NCBI RefSeq assembly: GCF_009916105.1
Contig: NZ_JAAAXQ010000002.1
Coordinates: 1 to 64,000 of the forward strand
DNA: 64,000 nt
DNA from: Streptomyces sp. GC420
GTDB taxonomy: Bacteria > Actinomycetota > Actinomycetes > Streptomycetales > Streptomycetaceae
Direction: 5' to 3'
A program made the position numbers and the translations under genes. Below the pieces are notes generated by a model. That model had not been told where the DNA came from, searched no databases, and saw only the letters and a program-made list of their open reading frames with translations. Below are positions 9,086 through 18,406 of this stretch, one piece after another (position 1 is the stretch's first letter; each line of letters begins with the position of its first letter).

Positions 9086-10299
9086 CAGGGGCAGGCTCCT
9101 CGGTCGGTTTCGGCCGTGAGCAGGCCGTCATCACGGCTGTGTTCGGCGACCAGCCTGCGCAGTGCGCGGAAGTCAACGGGCCTGCCTGCGGCGATACCGC
9201 CGATCAGCCGTCCGCTTCGGTATGCCGCGGCGGCGAAGTCGAAATCGGTGAGGCCACCTTGCACGATCAGCTCGTCAGCCTGCGCGGGATGCCCGCAGAT
9301 CTGCAGGTTGACTCCGTACTGGTTGGTCCAGCCCCAGGGCACGGCATCGTAGGGCCTGTGGTTGCCGGGGAGCATGTTCACGGCGACGGCCGCGCCGTGT
9401 TCTTGGGCGTGGTTCCACTGCTCGATCCGCACCCGCTGCCGGAGGATGGCATCGGGATGGCAGGCAACGTCGCCGGCCGCGTAGATGTGCGGTGCGCTCG
9501 TGGTGCCGTACGCGTCGACGACGATTCCGTCCGCCAAGTCGAGGCCGGCTTGCCGGGCGAGGGTGGTCTCCGGGGTCATACCCACGGCGACCAGAACCGT
9601 CTGGGCTTCCCAGAGGGTGCCCTCGTGGTCGGTCGCCACGAGCGTGTCCCCATGCCGGTCGAGGCGCTCGAGCCTCACATCAGTGTGGATGCGGACGCCA
9701 TGGGCTCGATGCAGCTCCATCACCTCCTGCCGCAGGCGGGCGGGCAGCACCCGCCCCAGGGGCTGGAGGGAGCTCTCCAGGACTGTGACCTGACAGCCCA
9801 TCGCCCGTGCCGTGGCCGCCACCTCCAGTCCCACCAGCCCCGCGCCGACGACGAGCAGCGGGCCGCCGGGCTGAAGGTCCGCACGCAGGGCGGCGACGTC
9901 GCCCAGGGTCCGCAGCGTGTGCACATGGTCGAGGCCCACTGCTTGGGGCAGGGTGCGGGCACGGCCGCCAGTGGCCAGAAGCAGTCGGTCATAGGGGAGC
10001 TGGGAGCCGTCAGCCAGCCGCAAGGCGTCAGCGTCCAGGCCGGTGACCTTCGTACCGGTGAGCAGTTCAATGTCCTGCTCGGCCCACGTGGATGTCGGCT
10101 TGAGCCGGGCAGCTTCTGGACGCGCCGAGTGCCGGAGCATGTTCTTGGACAGCGGAGGACGCTGGTAGGGCTCCTCGGGCTCATCACCAATCAGAACGAT
10201 CCGGCCGCCGAAGCCTTCCTTGCGGAGCGTGAGCGCGGCGGTGGTACCGGCCACTCCGGTGCCGACGATGGCGATGGTCCGGGGCAGAATCTCAGACAC
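9085..10299 (-). CDS. rubB: Rubredoxin/ferredoxin reductase (AlkT/RubB type)
   Basis: A 404-residue FAD- and NAD(P)H-binding reductase. The N-terminal FAD site reads [14 protein letters not shown], the NAD site [14 protein letters not shown] and the second FAD motif [12 protein letters not shown]. It feeds electrons from NADH to the rubredoxins encoded just upstream, which reduce the AlkB diiron centre. The GTG at 10299 overlaps the end of the second rubredoxin gene. An open frame continues upstream to 10446 but lies inside the rubredoxin, so the GTG is preferred. Order and overlap match actinobacterial alkB-rubA1-rubA2-rubB operons. Confidence 0.9.
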   Translation of the reverse strand: MSEILPRTIAIVGTGVAGTTAALTLRKEGFGGRIVLIGDEPEEPYQRPPLSKNMLRHSARPEAARLKPTSTWAEQDIELLTGTKVTGLDADALRLADGSQLPYDRLLLATGGRARTLPQAVGLDHVHTLRTLGDVAALRADLQPGGPLLVVGAGLVGLEVAATARAMGCQVTVLESSLQPLGRVLPARLRQEVMELHRAHGVRIHTDVRLERLDRHGDTLVATDHEGTLWEAQTVLVAVGMTPETTLARQAGLDLADGIVVDAYGTTSAPHIYAAGDVACHPDAILRQRVRIEQWNHAQEHGAAVAVNMLPGNHRPYDAVPWGWTNQYGVNLQICGHPAQADELIVQGGLTDFDFAAAAYRSGRLIGGIAAGRPVDFRALRRLVAEHSRDDGLLTAETDRGACP

Positions 10300-10465
10300 G
10301 GCTGACCTCGACCATCTGGAAGTCGGTCTTTGCCGCCCCGCAATCGGGGCAGGACCAGTCGTCGGGGATGTCCCCCCAACGGGTGCCGGGCGCGATCCCC
10401 TCATCCGGCCAGCCCTGTTCCTCGTCGTAGGTGAAGCCGCATACAAGACACTGCCACTTCTTCAT
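10292..10465 (-). CDS. rubA2: Rubredoxin (second)
   Basis: A 57-residue rubredoxin with [18 protein letters not shown] and CPDCG, giving the four Cys ligands for one iron, and the usual [15 protein letters not shown] linker. It shuttles electrons from the reductase to AlkB. Its ATG shares ATGA with the stop of the first rubredoxin, and its own stop overlaps the reductase GTG. Paired rubredoxins are characteristic of actinobacterial alkB operons. Confidence 0.95.
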   Translation of the reverse strand: MKKWQCLVCGFTYDEEQGWPDEGIAPGTRWGDIPDDWSCPDCGAAKTDFQMVEVSRV

Positions 10466-10629
10466 GCCGCGCTCTCCTCGAAGTCGATCTTTTCGCGCAC
10501 CCCGCAGTCGGGGCAGCACCAGTCGTCGGGAACCTGGCTCCAGTCGGTGCCTACCGGGAAGCCTTCGCGGGGCTCCCCGGTACGCTCGTCGAAGACGTAG
10601 GAGCAGACCGGGCACCGGTACCGGCTCAT
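10462..10629 (-). CDS. rubA1: Rubredoxin (first)
   Basis: A 55-residue rubredoxin with ligand pairs CPVC and CPDC around [12 protein letters not shown]. It differs from its neighbour in the loop sequence and C-terminus, so the pair is an old duplication and not a recent repeat. The ATG overlaps the alkB stop in an ATGA junction. In known systems usually only one of the two rubredoxins supports AlkB strongly. The sequence alone does not say which. Confidence 0.95.
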   Translation of the reverse strand: MSRYRCPVCSYVFDERTGEPREGFPVGTDWSQVPDDWCCPDCGVREKIDFEESAA

Positions 10630-11792
10630 GCAGCGGCCCCATACCGGGCCAGGACCGTGGAGCGCTTGGCGGGCTGGATGTTGGCCATGGTGACGTCGCC
10701 GCCGTAGTGGGAGAGGAGGCGGTCGTCCATGACGCGCCGCCACAGGGGCGGCACATAGGCGAGGATGATCATGCCGGCGTAGCCGGTGGGCATCTCCGGG
10801 GCCTGGTCGAAGTGGCGCAGTGCCTGGTAGCGGCGGGTAGGGTTGGCGTGGTGATCGCTATGCCGCTGCAGGTGGTAGAGGAGCACATTGGAGGTGACAT
10901 TGTCGCTGTTCCAGCTGTGCCGGGGCTCGCACCGCTCATAGCGGCCACTGGCCGTGCGCTGCCGCAGCAGGCCGTAATGCTCGATGTAGTTGACCACCTC
11001 CAGGAGGCAGAAGCCGAAGACGGCCTGCAGGAGCAGGTAGGGCAGAACACCCGGGCCGAAAGCGGCCACCAGCGCGCCGAACAGCACCAGAGACATCACC
11101 CAGGCGTTGATCACATCGTTGCGTAGGGACCACACCCGCTTGTTCCCCCGTCGCAGGCGGGTCTTCTCCAGCTCCCATCCGGACTGCAGGCTGCCGAGGA
11201 CTGTACGGGGCAGGAACCGGTAGAAACTCTCGCCCAGGCGTGCGCTGGCGGGATCCTCAGGGGTAGCGACCCGCACATGGTGACCTCGGTTGTGCTCGAT
11301 GAAGAAGTGCCCATAGAGGGTCTGGGCCAGCGCGATCTTGGACAGCCAGCGCTCCACCGACTCCTTCTTGTGGCCCAGTTCGTGCGCGGTGTTGATGGCG
11401 ATGCCAGCCACCACGCCGATGGAGAAGGTCAGCCCCAGCTTGTCCACCACTGACAGGCCCCCGTGGGCGAGGAGCCAGCTCCCGGTGACCAGGCCGGCGT
11501 ACTGCAGCGGCAGATACAAGAACGTGCACCAGCGGTAGTAGCGGTCCTGCTCCAGCCAGGCCACCGCACTCAGGGGCGGGTTGGCCGAGTCCTTGCCTGC
11601 TGTCAGATCCACGATCGGGATGATCCCGTACAGCACGATCGGCCCGGTCCACCAGAACACACCCAGCCCCGTGGCTGCTACCAGACCCCACGCGACAAAG
11701 GGGAAGAGGGGCACCAGCAGACCCAGCAGCCATAGGTACCGCTTCGGGTCCCTCCAGGTCATTTCGGAAACGCTTCCCGCATCCACTGCCAT
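10626..11792 (-). CDS. alkB: Alkane 1-monooxygenase, membrane diiron enzyme
   Basis: A 388-residue integral-membrane hydroxylase that inserts oxygen at the terminal carbon of n-alkanes. All the family's His motifs are present: HELGHK at 137-142, HNRGHH at 167-172, NYIEHYG around 268-274 and HLQRHSDHH at 307-315. Several hydrophobic helices lie between residues 19 and 130 and between 228 and 268. The ATG at 11792 is the first gene of the operon and faces the divergent TetR gene across 124 bp containing a palindromic operator candidate. Length and motifs are normal, so the enzyme looks intact. Confidence 0.96.
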   Translation of the reverse strand: MAVDAGSVSEMTWRDPKRYLWLLGLLVPLFPFVAWGLVAATGLGVFWWTGPIVLYGIIPIVDLTAGKDSANPPLSAVAWLEQDRYYRWCTFLYLPLQYAGLVTGSWLLAHGGLSVVDKLGLTFSIGVVAGIAINTAHELGHKKESVERWLSKIALAQTLYGHFFIEHNRGHHVRVATPEDPASARLGESFYRFLPRTVLGSLQSGWELEKTRLRRGNKRVWSLRNDVINAWVMSLVLFGALVAAFGPGVLPYLLLQAVFGFCLLEVVNYIEHYGLLRQRTASGRYERCEPRHSWNSDNVTSNVLLYHLQRHSDHHANPTRRYQALRHFDQAPEMPTGYAGMIILAYVPPLWRRVMDDRLLSHYGGDVTMANIQPAKRSTVLARYGAAA

Positions 11793-11850
11793 CGAACATC
11801 ACCCTTCGGGTTCTCGCACCGACGTTCGCCGGTGAAGTGTCCATCAGTAA

Positions 11851-11872
11851 GACATTCTGTTGCCAGTGTGTC
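11851..11872. promoter_or_regulatory. Candidate TetR operator between alkB and tetR
   Basis: A dyad of form GACA-N2-CTG-N4-CAG-N2-TGTC is centred in the 124-bp divergent intergenic region, 59 bp from the alkB start and 45 bp from the tetR start. Size and symmetry suit a TetR-family dimer. Binding by the adjacent regulator is inferred. Confidence 0.65.
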
Positions 11873-11916
11873 AACGGATTGGGCAAAGCGGCCTTCACGG
11901 GTAAGGTGGAGGTGTC

Positions 11917-12552
11917 ATGAAGACATTTCGCGCGGCCGTCCGCTCTCTGCTCCGTGAGCAGGTGCTCGACGCGGCATACGAACAGGTCGCCGCCTTCGGT
12001 TGGGACAAGATCCGGCTGGCGGTGATCGCCCGCAACGCGGGAGTCAGCCGGCAAGCGGTCTACAACGAGTTCGGATCCAAGGATGCGATCGGCCTCGCCC
12101 TGGTCGAACGGGAGGCCGAGCGCTTCCTCGTCGGCATACAGGAACAGCTCGACGCGCACCGCGACGATCTGGACAGAGCCATTGCTGCTGGGGTCGACTT
12201 CACCCTCCGGGAGGCTGCCGACAATCCGCTGATCAAGGCCATCCTCACCGCTTCCCGCGGCGGCGAGGACACCCTCCTCGCCTACCTGACCACCCGCCCC
12301 GAACCCGTCTTCAACACCGCCATCGCGATGCTCGACGCCTACGTGGCGGATGCCTGGCCCGACATCGATCCGGAATCGCGGAACCTGGCAGTAGAAGCCG
12401 TGGTGCGGCTCACCGTCAGTCACATGGTCCAGCCCACTTCGCCCCACGACGAAACGGCTCAGCGCATCGCCGACATCGTCACACGGACCGCACGCCCCTG
12501 CCTCCCGGCGCCGCGCCAGCCGGACCGCGGTCCGAAGCCCACCGGAAGCTGA
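11917..12552 (+). CDS. TetR-family regulator of the alkane operon
   Basis: A 211-residue TetR-type repressor. The N-terminal helix-turn-helix covers about residues 10-60 and includes LAVIARNAGVSRQAVYNEFGSKDAI. The rest is the helical ligand domain. It is divergent from alkB, the usual position of the alkane-responsive TetR genes (AlkU/AlkX type) in actinobacteria. GGTGGAGGT lies just before the ATG. It probably represses alkB and itself through the palindrome at 11851-11872. A fatty acid or acyl-CoA ligand is plausible but unproven. Confidence 0.88.
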   Translation: MKTFRAAVRSLLREQVLDAAYEQVAAFGWDKIRLAVIARNAGVSRQAVYNEFGSKDAIGLALVEREAERFLVGIQEQLDAHRDDLDRAIAAGVDFTLREAADNPLIKAILTASRGGEDTLLAYLTTRPEPVFNTAIAMLDAYVADAWPDIDPESRNLAVEAVVRLTVSHMVQPTSPHDETAQRIADIVTRTARPCLPAPRQPDRGPKPTGS

Positions 12553-12613
12553 ACGAGAGCACAGCATCGGCCGGTTCGCGCCGGTCCCTCGCTCTCAGTA
12601 GCCGCAGCGACAG

Positions 12614-12756
12614 AACGGGGTGCTGGGCATGGCCCGGTGGCATCAACGACCAGGCGGTCCTGCCGCAGGTCAAGGACGACATACGCGGCTGCAAGCCCGG
12701 ACGTATGATCACCGCGGTCGGCCACGATCCCTCCTCCGCGGACAACCTCCCCTGCC
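12614..12756 (+). pseudogene. IS1634-like transposase relic
   Basis: A short stretch translates as CWAWPGGINDQAVLPQ, then VKDDIRG and SSADNLPCL. It matches part of the larger degenerate transposase at 40.3-42.1 kb (CWVWPTG, DQAILPRAKDDIRDW, SSADNLACL). No start, end or inverted repeat is recognisable. It lies just upstream of the truncated coupling-protein gene, so an IS of this type may have caused the loss of the monooxygenase hydroxylase genes. Confidence 0.6.
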
Positions 12757-12780
12757 TTCCCTTCCGGCCGTATCTCGGCG

Positions 12781-12960
12781 GGCCCCTTACTACCGGCTGG
12801 AGAACGAGGGCGGCTTCGAGATCGGCCTCGACGAGATCGAGCCGCTGATCGGCCATCGCTGCGACGTGTTCGACTTCATGGTGAACGTGACGACCACGAT
12901 CGGCCGGGCCTGCAATGACGGCAACAAGTTCCGAGCGGTGAGCGTCGGGGCGGAGGCCGG
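12781..12960 (+). pseudogene. Soluble diiron monooxygenase coupling protein, C-terminal fragment
   Basis: About 60 codons read PYYRLENEGGFEIGLDEIEP, LIGHRCDVFDFMVNVTTTIG and RACNDGNKFRA. The DVFDFMVNVTTTIGRA-type ending resembles MmoB/DmpM-family coupling proteins of propane and methane monooxygenases. The N-terminal part is missing and is replaced by the IS1634-like relic. The fragment is in frame with the next gene and no stop lies between, so a fused read-through product is possible. Recognition is by remembered family pattern and should be confirmed by profile search. Confidence 0.5.
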
Positions 12961-12997
12961 CACACCGCCGCCGTCCCGGAGACGAGAGGGGCGAACG

Positions 12998-13219
12998 GTG
13001 ACTGACTCGGACGCGGCGGGCGGCCCTCTGGAAGAGGAAGAGACGGGCAACGTGATCTACCGGGACGACGAGTTCCTGGTCCGCGTGGAGGAGGTCACAC
13101 CGTTCTGGCGCTGGCTGATCTTCCGCGCCGGCCGGATGGTCCAGGAGGGCGTGTCCATCAGCGAACGATCCGCCCGTGACGCCGCCCTGACGGTGGCCGC
13201 GTACCTGCGCGGCCGGTGA
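12998..13219 (+). CDS. MmoD-like protein of soluble diiron monooxygenase operon
   Basis: A 73-residue protein whose core FWRWLIFRAGRMVQEGVSIS and following ERSARDAALTVAAYL resemble MmoD (OrfY) of soluble methane monooxygenase operons, which has a WRW...VQEG.SIS pattern. MmoD proteins bind or modulate the hydroxylase in methanotrophs. The GTG at 12998 is chosen because GAGAGGGG lies just upstream. It sits between a coupling-protein fragment and the reductase, as in the mmoB...mmoD-mmoC order. The hydroxylase subunits are absent here, so its partner is missing from the window. The homology is from memory of the family and moderately sure. Confidence 0.55.
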   Translation: MTDSDAAGGPLEEEETGNVIYRDDEFLVRVEEVTPFWRWLIFRAGRMVQEGVSISERSARDAALTVAAYLRGR

Positions 13220-13373
13220 GCGCACCGCGGGGCCCTGGAGCGACGAGCGCGTCCGGTCCTGTTCCGCCCCGGGGGGCGTTCCGCAGGGTACCGGAAGCCG
13301 GAAGGAACCAGGATGCCCGCTGAAGGGATTGAGTCGGCCCGAAGGCGACTCCCGACACCGACAAGGGGATCGG

Positions 13374-14263
13374 ATGAGCTACACCGTGAAGCTCCTGTTC
13401 GAGGACGATCACGAAGTGACGATCTCGTGCCGGCCTGACGAGGACATCATCACCTCGGCCCTGCGCCAGGGGCTCATCCTGATGAGCGAGTGCCGCGAGG
13501 GGGCGTGCTCGACGTGCAAGTCCTTCCTGGCGGACGGCGAGTACGACGAACTGCTGCCGTACTCCGTCTATGCTCTCTCCCCCGGTGAGCAGGAGGACGG
13601 CTACGTGCTGTGCTGCGGGCTGCAGCCGCGCAGCGACATGGAGATCGAGCTGGACTATCCCTTTTCCATGTCCACCAGTTCGAGGAGTCCGAGCGCCGGG
13701 GCGTCGTCGAGGACGCCGCGATGGTTTCCGACACGGTGGCCCGGCTGGTGGTCCGCCTGGTGGACGGCAGGGACCGGGAACCGTTCGGCTACCTGCCCGG
13801 TCAGTTCGTGCGGCTGGACCTGGGCAACGGGGTCAGCCGTGATTTCTCCATGGCCGACCTGCCGGGCGAGAACCGTCCGCTGGAGTTCTTCATCCGCGTC
13901 TACCCCGACGGGAAGTTCTCCGGACACATCGGCAGCCATGCCTACCCGGGCGAGGAACTGAAGGAGCTCCAGAAGCGGCTGCCCGCACTGAGCGTGTACA
14001 GCACGGTCGTCCACCCCGACCCCGCGTGGACCGGGGAGGTCGGGCTGGTGACCGACGTCGCCGAGCGGGTCCTCGAACAGCCCGGGCGGTTCGAGTACTA
14101 CTGCGGCCCGCCGGCCATGATCGGGGCCACCACCCGGCTGCTGGAGAGGCTGGGCGTGCCGCGCGAGCAGATGCACCACGAGGACTTCGTACCGAGCGAG
14201 AGGGAGAACGATGGCTCCGCCGGTCACAGACCAACGACTACGTCCGGGCCGAGATGCTGCTGA
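13374..14263 (+). pseudogene. Diiron monooxygenase reductase (MmoC type), frameshifted and internally deleted
   Basis: The ATG at 13374 follows AAGGGGA. The N-terminal [2Fe-2S] domain is intact, with CREGACSTCKSF and a distal Cys in YVLCCGLQ. After IELDYPF the expected HVHQFEESERRG is in another frame. A run of four T at 13662-13665 where three are expected accounts for this. The second frame has the FAD-binding segment YLPGQFVRLDLG and the end EYYCGPPAMI. Between SHAYPGEELKELQKRLPALS and VYSTVV about 40-50 residues seem to be missing, including the usual NAD-binding Gly motif. With one frameshift and one deletion the enzyme should be inactive. Confidence 0.75.
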
Positions 14264-14373
14264 GTGAGCGGCTGATGAAGGTCCGCACACTGGGCTGGTA
14301 CGACAAGCCGCTCGTCGAGGATCTGCGTGCCGGGCGGGGAGTGATCGTCCACACCGCGCCCGCCGGGGCGTGA
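14211..14373 (+). pseudogene. Small unknown ORF, likely frameshifted
   Basis: An ATG at 14211 overlaps the end of the reductase frame and gives MAPPVTD. After a one-base shift a continuous stretch QTNDYVRAEMLLSERLMKVR, TLGWYDKPLVED and LRAGRGVIVHTAPAGA runs to 14373. I do not recognise the family. Position suggests a small last gene of the same monooxygenase operon. It may not encode a protein. Confidence 0.35.
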
Positions 14374-14432
14374 CACCGAGTGCCGCTCCGTGGCGAGTAC
14401 GGAGCGGCGAACCTATAGAGGAGGGTGAGGTC

Positions 14433-14705
14433 GTGCCGAAGTTCGGCATGGAGCGCGGCATTCCGGGCGCGGGCAAGTGGTCCGAGACCGACGTGGCGGA
14501 AGTCAGCGCCAAGTCCAACGAGGTCCTCGACGGGATGCCCGACGTGCGGTGGCAGGAGAGCTACGTGTCCGACGACAAGCTCTACTGCGTCTACGTGGCC
14601 CCTGACGCGGAGAGCGTACGCGAGCACGCCCGCCGCGGCGGGTGCCCCGCGGACAGTGTCTGGGAGGTCCGCCGTGTGATCGACCCGACCGGCGGCGGAC
14701 GCTGA
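14433..14705 (+). CDS. DUF4242 / SCO4226-like small protein
   Basis: A 90-residue protein with the DUF4242 pattern: an N-terminal MERGIPGAGKWS strand, SYVSDDKLYCVYVAPDAESV in the middle and REHARRGGCPADSVWEVRRV near the end. The Streptomyces member SCO4226 is a small ferredoxin-fold nickel-binding protein. Whether this one binds metal cannot be read from sequence. The GTG at 14433 is preceded by AGGAGGGTGAGG. It follows the decayed monooxygenase operon by 59 bp and may once have belonged to it. Confidence 0.75.
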   Translation: MPKFGMERGIPGAGKWSETDVAEVSAKSNEVLDGMPDVRWQESYVSDDKLYCVYVAPDAESVREHARRGGCPADSVWEVRRVIDPTGGGR

Positions 14706-14810
14706 TCCGGCAGTCCACCGGCGTGCCCTGCGCAGGCGTTCCGCCGCCACGTGCCACGTTGACCGAGGGATGGTCCCTTGACGGGGTGCGCTGTCCGGCA
14801 GGCCTGCCGA

Positions 14811-15269
14811 TCAGCTCACGACCAGTGTGATCGTCTCTGCCGTGCAGACGGGGCGGTCGGTGTCCTGTGCCTCGACCGTCCAGCCGAAGACGATCCGAAC
14901 GCCGGCCGGCACATCGTGCAGGCTCTTGATGGTTGCCGTGGCCCGCACCTTCGTCCCCACCCGGACCGGGGCGGGAAAGCGGACCTTGTTCAACCCGTAG
15001 TTCAGTCGCGCCGCACCGGTCCGGATCGCGTAGAGGCGGGAGGCGAAGCCGGGAAGCATGGACAGTGTCAGGTGGCCGTGGACGATCGTGCCGCCGAGGG
15101 ACGAAGCGGCTGCGCGTTCGGGGTCGACGTGGATCCACTGGTGGTCTCCGGTCACGTCGGCGAACCTGTCGACGGTCTGCTGACTGATCTCCACCCAGTC
15201 GGTGGGACCGAACTGCTCACCGACCGCAGCCTTCAGATCCTGGACGCAGGTGAACACCCGCTGCGACAT
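14811..15269 (-). CDS. MaoC-type (R)-specific enoyl-CoA hydratase
   Basis: A 152-residue single hotdog-fold protein with the MaoC hydratase signature: Asp and His in FADVTGDHQWIHVDPERA, then GGTIVHGHLTLSM. It would hydrate an enoyl-CoA in a beta-oxidation-like route. Its ATG shares ATGA with the thiolase stop, making it the last gene of a four-gene minus-strand operon (SDR, HTD2-like, thiolase, MaoC). Length and motifs are normal. An acyl-ACP role is less likely here. Confidence 0.85.
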   Translation of the reverse strand: MSQRVFTCVQDLKAAVGEQFGPTDWVEISQQTVDRFADVTGDHQWIHVDPERAAASSLGGTIVHGHLTLSMLPGFASRLYAIRTGAARLNYGLNKVRFPAPVRVGTKVRATATIKSLHDVPAGVRIVFGWTVEAQDTDRPVCTAETITLVVS

Positions 15270-16480
15270 CAGACGACTCGCTCGAAGACAGCCGCGAGGC
15301 CCTGGCCTCCGCCGATGCACATGGTTTCAAGGCCGTAGCGGGCCTCGCGACGGTGCAGCTCCCGCGCGAGCGCCCCCAGCATGCGCACTCCGGTGGCGCC
15401 GACGGGATGGCCCAGGGAAATGCCGGAGCCATGCACGTTGGTGCGCTGATGGTCCTCTTCGGTGAACTTCCACTCGCGCATCACCGCCAGCGCCTGGACC
15501 GCGAACGCCTCGTTGAGTTCGATCACGTCGATGTCGGCGAGCCGCAACCCGGCGCGCTGGAGGGCGGTCCGTGTGGCCGGCACCGGGCCGATGCCCATCA
15601 CCTCGGGGGGGACGCCGGCAACCGCCCAGCTCACCAGCCGGACCAGTGGGCGCAGGCCGTGCTCCTCGGCCACCTGCCGGGTAGTGACCAGGCACATCGC
15701 AGCGGCGTCGTTCTGGCCGCTGGCGTTGCCGGCGGTCACCGTGGCGTCCGGGTCGGAGGAGGCCAGAATCGGGCGGAGAGCGGCCATCGTCTCCATCGAG
15801 GTGTCCGGCCGTGGGTGCTCATCGATGTCGACCACCGTGTCGCCCTTCCGGCCGGGCACGGTGACGGGGATGATCTCCTCGGCGAAGAGGCCCGCCCGCT
15901 GCGCTGCGACGGCGCGGTGGTGTGAGTTCACGGCGAGGCGGTCCTGTTCCTCGCGTGAGATGGCGTAGTCCCGCCGGAGGTTCTCCGCGGTTTCGAGCAT
16001 GCCACCCCGCAGCGGGTGGTTGCGGCCCCCGGCGGTGGTGCGTGCCCTGATCAGCGCGTCGTGCATCCTCACGCCGGTGCGGGCTCCACCCCAGCGGATG
16101 TCAGTGGAGTAGAAGGCGGCGTTGCTCATGCTCTCGGTGCCGCCGGCCACGACGACATCGTGGGCGCCGGTCTGCACTTGCATCACGGCGTTGATGACGG
16201 CCTGCAGGCCGGAACCACAGCGACGGTCGACGTGCTGGCCCGCAACGGTGACCGGCAGTGCGGAGTCCAGGGCGACGACGCGTCCGATCGCAGGTGCCTC
16301 ACTGGTCGCGTTGCAGTGGCCGAGGATCACGTCGCCGATCCGGTCGGGGTCGACACCGGTCCTCTCCAGCAGGCCGCGCAGGGCGGCGACGCCGAGGTCG
16401 ACGGCGCTGATGTCCTTGAACGCGCCGCCGTAGCGGCCGATGGGGGTGCGGACAGGTTCGCAGACGACGACATCACGCAT
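15269..16480 (-). CDS. Acetyl-CoA acetyltransferase / 3-ketoacyl-CoA thiolase
   Basis: A 403-residue thiolase. It has the acylated Cys in DRRCGSGLQAV, the ELNEAFAVQAL and GHPVGATG motifs and the C-terminal catalytic Cys in TMCIGGGQG. It cleaves 3-ketoacyl-CoA to acetyl-CoA plus a shortened acyl-CoA. Its position with hydratases, an SDR and CoA-transferases suggests a degradative role, for example on 3-oxoadipyl-CoA from the adipate made by the cyclohexanone genes. The start overlaps the end of the HTD2-like gene by 8 bases. Confidence 0.9.
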   Translation of the reverse strand: MRDVVVCEPVRTPIGRYGGAFKDISAVDLGVAALRGLLERTGVDPDRIGDVILGHCNATSEAPAIGRVVALDSALPVTVAGQHVDRRCGSGLQAVINAVMQVQTGAHDVVVAGGTESMSNAAFYSTDIRWGGARTGVRMHDALIRARTTAGGRNHPLRGGMLETAENLRRDYAISREEQDRLAVNSHHRAVAAQRAGLFAEEIIPVTVPGRKGDTVVDIDEHPRPDTSMETMAALRPILASSDPDATVTAGNASGQNDAAAMCLVTTRQVAEEHGLRPLVRLVSWAVAGVPPEVMGIGPVPATRTALQRAGLRLADIDVIELNEAFAVQALAVMREWKFTEEDHQRTNVHGSGISLGHPVGATGVRMLGALARELHRREARYGLETMCIGGGQGLAAVFERVV

Positions 16481-17408
16481 GGGCTGCGCCTTTCGGGAGA
16501 CGAGGTACGAAGCCGACGGACAAGTGCGTCAGCAGGGTGCCGTCGCCACCCCGCAGGGTGGCCTCGGCCGAGTCGGAGGCGATTGTGACGGAGACGTGCC
16601 CCTCACTGCCGCAGAACAGCGGGGCGTTGTTGCGGTGGCGGAGGCTGGCGGCCGTACGGTCGGGTGCGGTGAGGCGGAGGGCTTCGGCGAGCACCAGGGT
16701 CGACAGGGGGCCGTGCACCACGAGGCCGGGGTATCCCTCCACCCTGGTGGCATAGGGCCAGTCGTAGTGGATGCGGTGGGCGTTTGCGGTGGCCGCGCTG
16801 AACCGCATCAGCAATGTGGGGTCGGTCACGAATGTCCAACCTTCCCCCTTGCGTACGAGCGGGGGGCCGACCAGTGGCCTGGCGGCCGGAGGCACGGGAT
16901 CGGGCAGTGTCGCTGGGTCCGGGACCGTGGCGGGGGGCCGGTAGAGGATGTCCTGCCGCTCTCTGAGGAGTACCGGCCCGCGAGGCTCGCTGAGCGTGGT
17001 GGAGACGCGGACGATGGCGAACCGGCCGCTGCGTCCGACCTTCTCCTCGACGGAGTCCACCACCGACTCCCGCACCACGTCGGCTCCGACACGAAGGGTG
17101 CCGTAGAAGAGGGTCTCGCCCCCGGCGAACATCCGTCGGGGCAGGCCGTTCAGCCGGGGGAGGAAGTCGCCGGGGCGCGGATGCCCGTCCGGACCCAGCA
17201 CCGAGGACGCGGGCCAGCGGGGCAAGGCCACCCACTGCCACATCGGCGGGAGTGGGTCGCCGGTGGCGACGGTGGGTGCGCCGGTGTCCAGTAGCGCCTG
17301 CAGGGCGGTCACGGGCGCCGGATCCAGGGTCTCGACGGAGGTCATGGGCCGCGGCATCCACGCGCCGGTCTCTGACCGCCTGGCCGTCCCACTGGCCTGA
17401 CGGTTCAC
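16473..17408 (-). CDS. HTD2-like hydratase, candidate mesaconyl-C4-CoA hydratase
   Basis: A double-hotdog MaoC-like protein of about 311 residues from the GTG at 17408, which overlaps the SDR stop as GTGA. An ATG at 17345 would give 290. The C-terminal half carries the dehydratase site: [19 protein letters not shown] and [20 protein letters not shown]. The family includes fungal/mitochondrial HTD2 and bacterial mesaconyl-C4-CoA hydratase (Meh). A gene resembling 2-methylfumaryl-CoA isomerase (Mct) lies two genes upstream, and Mct makes the substrate of Meh in the 3-hydroxypropionate bi-cycle. The exact substrate is an inference. Confidence 0.75.
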   Translation of the reverse strand: MNRQASGTARRSETGAWMPRPMTSVETLDPAPVTALQALLDTGAPTVATGDPLPPMWQWVALPRWPASSVLGPDGHPRPGDFLPRLNGLPRRMFAGGETLFYGTLRVGADVVRESVVDSVEEKVGRSGRFAIVRVSTTLSEPRGPVLLRERQDILYRPPATVPDPATLPDPVPPAARPLVGPPLVRKGEGWTFVTDPTLLMRFSAATANAHRIHYDWPYATRVEGYPGLVVHGPLSTLVLAEALRLTAPDRTAASLRHRNNAPLFCGSEGHVSVTIASDSAEATLRGGDGTLLTHLSVGFVPRLPKGAAHA

Positions 17409-18142
17409 ATGAACCGCCCCCCGGTGACCTCCGCGACCGTGCCGGTCATGTAGGACGACAGCCCGGAGGCGTAGAAGAGCGCCACGGAAGCGACTTCGGA
17501 GGGCTCACCGGCCCGGCCCATCGGAATCTCGGCCATCTTCTGGTCCCAGGCCGTCTGCGGCATCGCCTCGGTCATCGCCGTGCGGATCAGTCCGGGCTGG
17601 ATCGCGTTGACCCGCACTCCGTGGTGAGCCAACTCCTTGGCGGCGGCCTTGGTGAGGCCGACGATGCCTGCCTTCGCGGCGGAGTAGTTGGTCTGGCCTG
17701 CCATGCCCACCTTGCCGGACAAGGAGGAGATGTTCACGATCGCGCCGGACTTCTGCTCGCGCATGCGCAGCGCCGCGAGCCGCGTGCCGTTCCAGCACCC
17801 CTTGAGATGCACGGCGATCACCTGGTCGAACTCTTCCTCGGTCATCGTCCGCATGGTCGCGTCCCGTGTGATGCCGGCGTTGTTGACCACCACATCCAGC
17901 GATCCGAAGGACGTCACAGCGGTCTCGATCACTCGCCGGACGTCATCGGCCTTCGCAACGTCGCAGGCGACCCCGACTGCCGCATCGGGCCCGATGTCCT
18001 TCGCCGCCGCGTCGGCCGCCGCACCGTCGAGGTCCGCGATCACTACGCGTGCCCCCTCCGTCACGAACGCCTTCGCGATTGCGAGGCCGATGCCCTGCGC
18101 GCCACCGGTGATGACCGCGGTCTTCATCTCAAGAAGGCCCAT
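17405..18142 (-). CDS. SDR-family 3-hydroxyacyl-CoA/3-oxoacyl reductase
   Basis: A 245-residue short-chain dehydrogenase of FabG type. It has the cofactor motif [16 protein letters not shown] at the start of beta-4, and a Ser...TNYSAAKAG catalytic set (Tyr and Lys in YSAAK). The first gene of the operon, it starts 264 bp after the Mct-like gene's stop; no gene is credible in that gap. It probably oxidises or reduces a 3-hydroxyacyl-CoA between the hydratases and the thiolase. Cofactor preference was not assessed. Confidence 0.88.
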   Translation of the reverse strand: MGLLEMKTAVITGGAQGIGLAIAKAFVTEGARVVIADLDGAAADAAAKDIGPDAAVGVACDVAKADDVRRVIETAVTSFGSLDVVVNNAGITRDATMRTMTEEEFDQVIAVHLKGCWNGTRLAALRMREQKSGAIVNISSLSGKVGMAGQTNYSAAKAGIVGLTKAAAKELAHHGVRVNAIQPGLIRTAMTEAMPQTAWDQKMAEIPMGRAGEPSEVASVALFYASGLSSYMTGTVAEVTGGRFM

Positions 18143-18406
18143 CAGATGCTCCTGTTCCTGTCATGTGTCACGAGTCGGGCGCCGCGATCACCGTGCGCCG
18201 CCATGCTCCGGTGCCCTCGCCGGCGAGATCCCGTGGAACGTAGTGACGGTAGGGCTCGGCTCGGCTTCGTCCCGCCGGAAGCCGTCGGACCTCCGGGAAC
18301 CCGGGCGGCGTCCGAGGCGACGCTCCTCGTGGAGGCAGCGCACCCCGGTGAGATGTCCGCCAGCCCCTTGGTCTCGCGCACGCTGTGCCGCAGGTCGTCC
18401 CACGCC

